A DNA stretch of 64,000 nt from Pseudomonas sp. GD03944. Its GTDB lineage: Bacteria > Pseudomonadota > Gammaproteobacteria > Pseudomonadales > Pseudomonadaceae. The stretch spans positions 1 to 64,000 of the forward strand of contig NZ_JAOCAH010000012.1 in assembly GCF_029839275.1 (NCBI RefSeq), read 5' to 3'. Position 1 is the stretch's first letter. Each line of letters begins with the position of its first letter. Position numbers and translations under genes: made by a program. This document shows, piece by piece, positions 62,526 through 64,000 of this stretch. Below the pieces are notes generated by a model. The model searched no databases and was not told the DNA's origin. It saw only the letters and a program-made list of their open reading frames with translations.

Positions 62526-64000
62526 ATGAAACGCCCGAACATCCTCTTCATCATGGCCGACCAGATGGCCGCGCCCCTCCTGCCCATCCACGACGCCGCC
62601 TCGCCGATCAAGATGCCGCACCTCGCCCGCCTGGCAGAAGAAGGCGTGGTGTTCGACTCGGCGTACTGCAACAGCCCGCTCTGCGCGCCGTCGCGCTTCA
62701 CCCTGGTCAGCGGCCAATTGCCGAGCAAGATCGGCGCCTACGACAACGCCGCCGACTTTCCCGCCGACGTGCCGACCTACGCCCATTACCTGCGCCGCCT
62801 CGGCTACCGCACGGCGCTGTCCGGCAAGATGCACTTCTGCGGCCCGGACCAGTTGCACGGCTACGAGGAGCGCCTGACCAGCGACATCTACCCGGCGGAC
62901 TATGGCTGGGCGGTGAACTGGGATGCACCCGACGAGCGCCTGAGCTGGTACCACAACATGTCCTCGGTGCTGCAGGCCGGGCCCTGCGTGCGCACCAACC
63001 AGCTGGACTTCGACGAGGAGGTGGTGTTCAAGGCCCAGCAGTACCTCTACGACCACGTGCGGGTGAATGCCGACCAGCCGTTCTGCCTCACCGTGTCGAT
63101 GACCCACCCTCACGACCCGTACACCATTCCCGAGGAATTCTGGAACCTTTACCGTGACGAAGACATCCCACTTCCGGGCCACGTCATCGACCAGGCCGAC
63201 CAGGACCCGCACTCGCAGCGGCTGATGAAGGTCATCGACCTGTGGGACAAGCCGTTGCCGGAACACAAGATCAGGGATGCACGCCGTGCCTACTTCGGCG
63301 CCTGCAGCTACATCGACGCCAACATCGGAAAACTGTTGAAGACACTCAAGGACTGCAAACTGGACCAGGACACCCTCATCGTCTTCTCCGGCGACCACGG
63401 CGACATGCTGGGCGAGCGCGGCCTCTGGTACAAAATGCACTGGTTCGAAATGGCCGCCCGGGTGCCGATGCTGGTGCACGCGCCCAAGCGCTTCGCCCCG
63501 CGCCGAGTCGGCCAGTCGGTGTCGACCATGGACCTGCTGCCGACCTTCGTCGAGCTGGCGGGTGGCGAACTCCAGCCTGGCCTCGACCTGGACGGCCGCT
63601 CCCTGGTGCCGCACCTCGACGGTCGCGGTGGCCACGACGAAGTGATCGGTGAATACATGGCCGAAGGCACCGTCAGCCCGCTGATGATGATTCGCCGCGG
63701 CGACTGGAAATTCATCTACTCCGAACAGGACCCGCTGCTGCTGTTCGACCTGCGCAACGACCCGCAAGAGCGCGAGAACCTGGCCGCCAGTCCCGATCAC
63801 CAGGCACTGCTGGCCGACTTCGTCGAAGAGGCCCGGCAGCGCTGGAACATTCCGGCCATCCACCAGGCCACGCTGGCCAGCCAGCGCCGGCGCCGCTTCG
63901 TGGCCGAGGCCCTGACCCGCGGCCAGCTGAAAAGCTGGGATCACCAGCCGATGGTCGACGCCAGCCAGCAATACATGCGCAACCACATCGACCTCGATGA
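62526..64000 (+). CDS. betC: Choline-sulfatase (partial, 3' end cut)
   Basis: Hydrolyses choline-O-sulfate to choline and sulfate, feeding the glycine-betaine route. About 491 of some 500 residues are visible. The N-terminal NILFIMADQM metal site and the sulfatase motif CAPSRFTLVSG (Cys53, expected to mature to formylglycine) are intact, as are GKMHFCGPDQ and FSGDHGDMLGERGLWYKMHWFE. The end of the gene lies beyond the window. Divergent from its LysR-type regulator. Confidence 0.95.
   Translation, partial: MKRPNILFIMADQMAAPLLPIHDAASPIKMPHLARLAEEGVVFDSAYCNSPLCAPSRFTLVSGQLPSKIGAYDNAADFPADVPTYAHYLRRLGYRTALSGKMHFCGPDQLHGYEERLTSDIYPADYGWAVNWDAPDERLSWYHNMSSVLQAGPCVRTNQLDFDEEVVFKAQQYLYDHVRVNADQPFCLTVSMTHPHDPYTIPEEFWNLYRDEDIPLPGHVIDQADQDPHSQRLMKVIDLWDKPLPEHKIRDARRAYFGACSYIDANIGKLLKTLKDCKLDQDTLIVFSGDHGDMLGERGLWYKMHWFEMAARVPMLVHAPKRFAPRRVGQSVSTMDLLPTFVELAGGELQPGLDLDGRSLVPHLDGRGGHDEVIGEYMAEGTVSPLMMIRRGDWKFIYSEQDPLLLFDLRNDPQERENLAASPDHQALLADFVEEARQRWNIPAIHQATLASQRRRRFVAEALTRGQLKSWDHQPMVDASQQYMRNHIDLD

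Overview
The window is GC-rich chromosomal DNA of a Pseudomonas (gamma-proteobacterium). Gene content and order point to the fluorescens/putida side of the genus: an aa3-type oxidase cluster, an mtl polyol operon of the P. fluorescens type, trpI next to trpBA, a prlC-yheV block and a bet choline-sulfate locus. Protein genes fill almost all of it. I see no rRNA, tRNA, CRISPR array, transposase or phage gene.

Layout. 1-8375: cytochrome c oxidase cluster on the minus strand (coxB, coxA, ctaG, coxC, a SURF1 gene, an SCO-like gene, ctaA, ctaB and a cut-off sco gene), with one small gene, DUF2909, on the opposite strand inside it. 8781-9687: two genes of unknown role. 9804-20913: the mannitol operon mtlEFGKDYZ, with pgi coupled to its end and the AraC-type regulator mtlR upstream; mannitol is imported, oxidised to fructose, phosphorylated and isomerised to glucose 6-phosphate for the Entner-Doudoroff route. 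21011-25418: beta-carbonic anhydrase, radical SAM protein, SBF-like transporter, AraC regulator and a VOC protein. 25531-32067: a divergent organic-acid locus (FAD oxidase plus MFS carrier facing tctCBA) whose shared upstream region carries a perfect 16-bp palindrome and a second related site.

32219-36002: DUF1835 protein, yheV, prlC and a gamma-carbonic anhydrase. 36225-45594: GNAT, then an iron-type module of ECF sigma factor, FecR anti-sigma, TonB receptor, MacA/MacB pump and outer-membrane channel, with a Fur-box-like sequence at its head. 45729-50632: HAD phosphatase, DUF1161, aminopeptidase, two paralogous lipoproteins, osmC, flavin monooxygenase and dodecin. 50805-54545: trpI, a DUF3060 gene and trpBA; the regulatory segment normally shared by trpI and trpB occurs twice, once on each side of the DUF3060 gene. 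54758-61399: 2-hydroxyacid dehydrogenase, an Nramp-like carrier lacking the usual metal-binding motifs, a Kef-type antiporter, pbpG and an EamA exporter. 61472-64000: choline-sulfate regulator and betC, cut by the window end.

The most unusual points are the duplicated trp control region around the DUF3060 gene, the palindromic operators of the organic-acid locus, the Nramp-like protein with altered metal sites, pgi inside the mtl operon, and the siderophore-receptor/MacAB module. None is proven by sequence reading alone.
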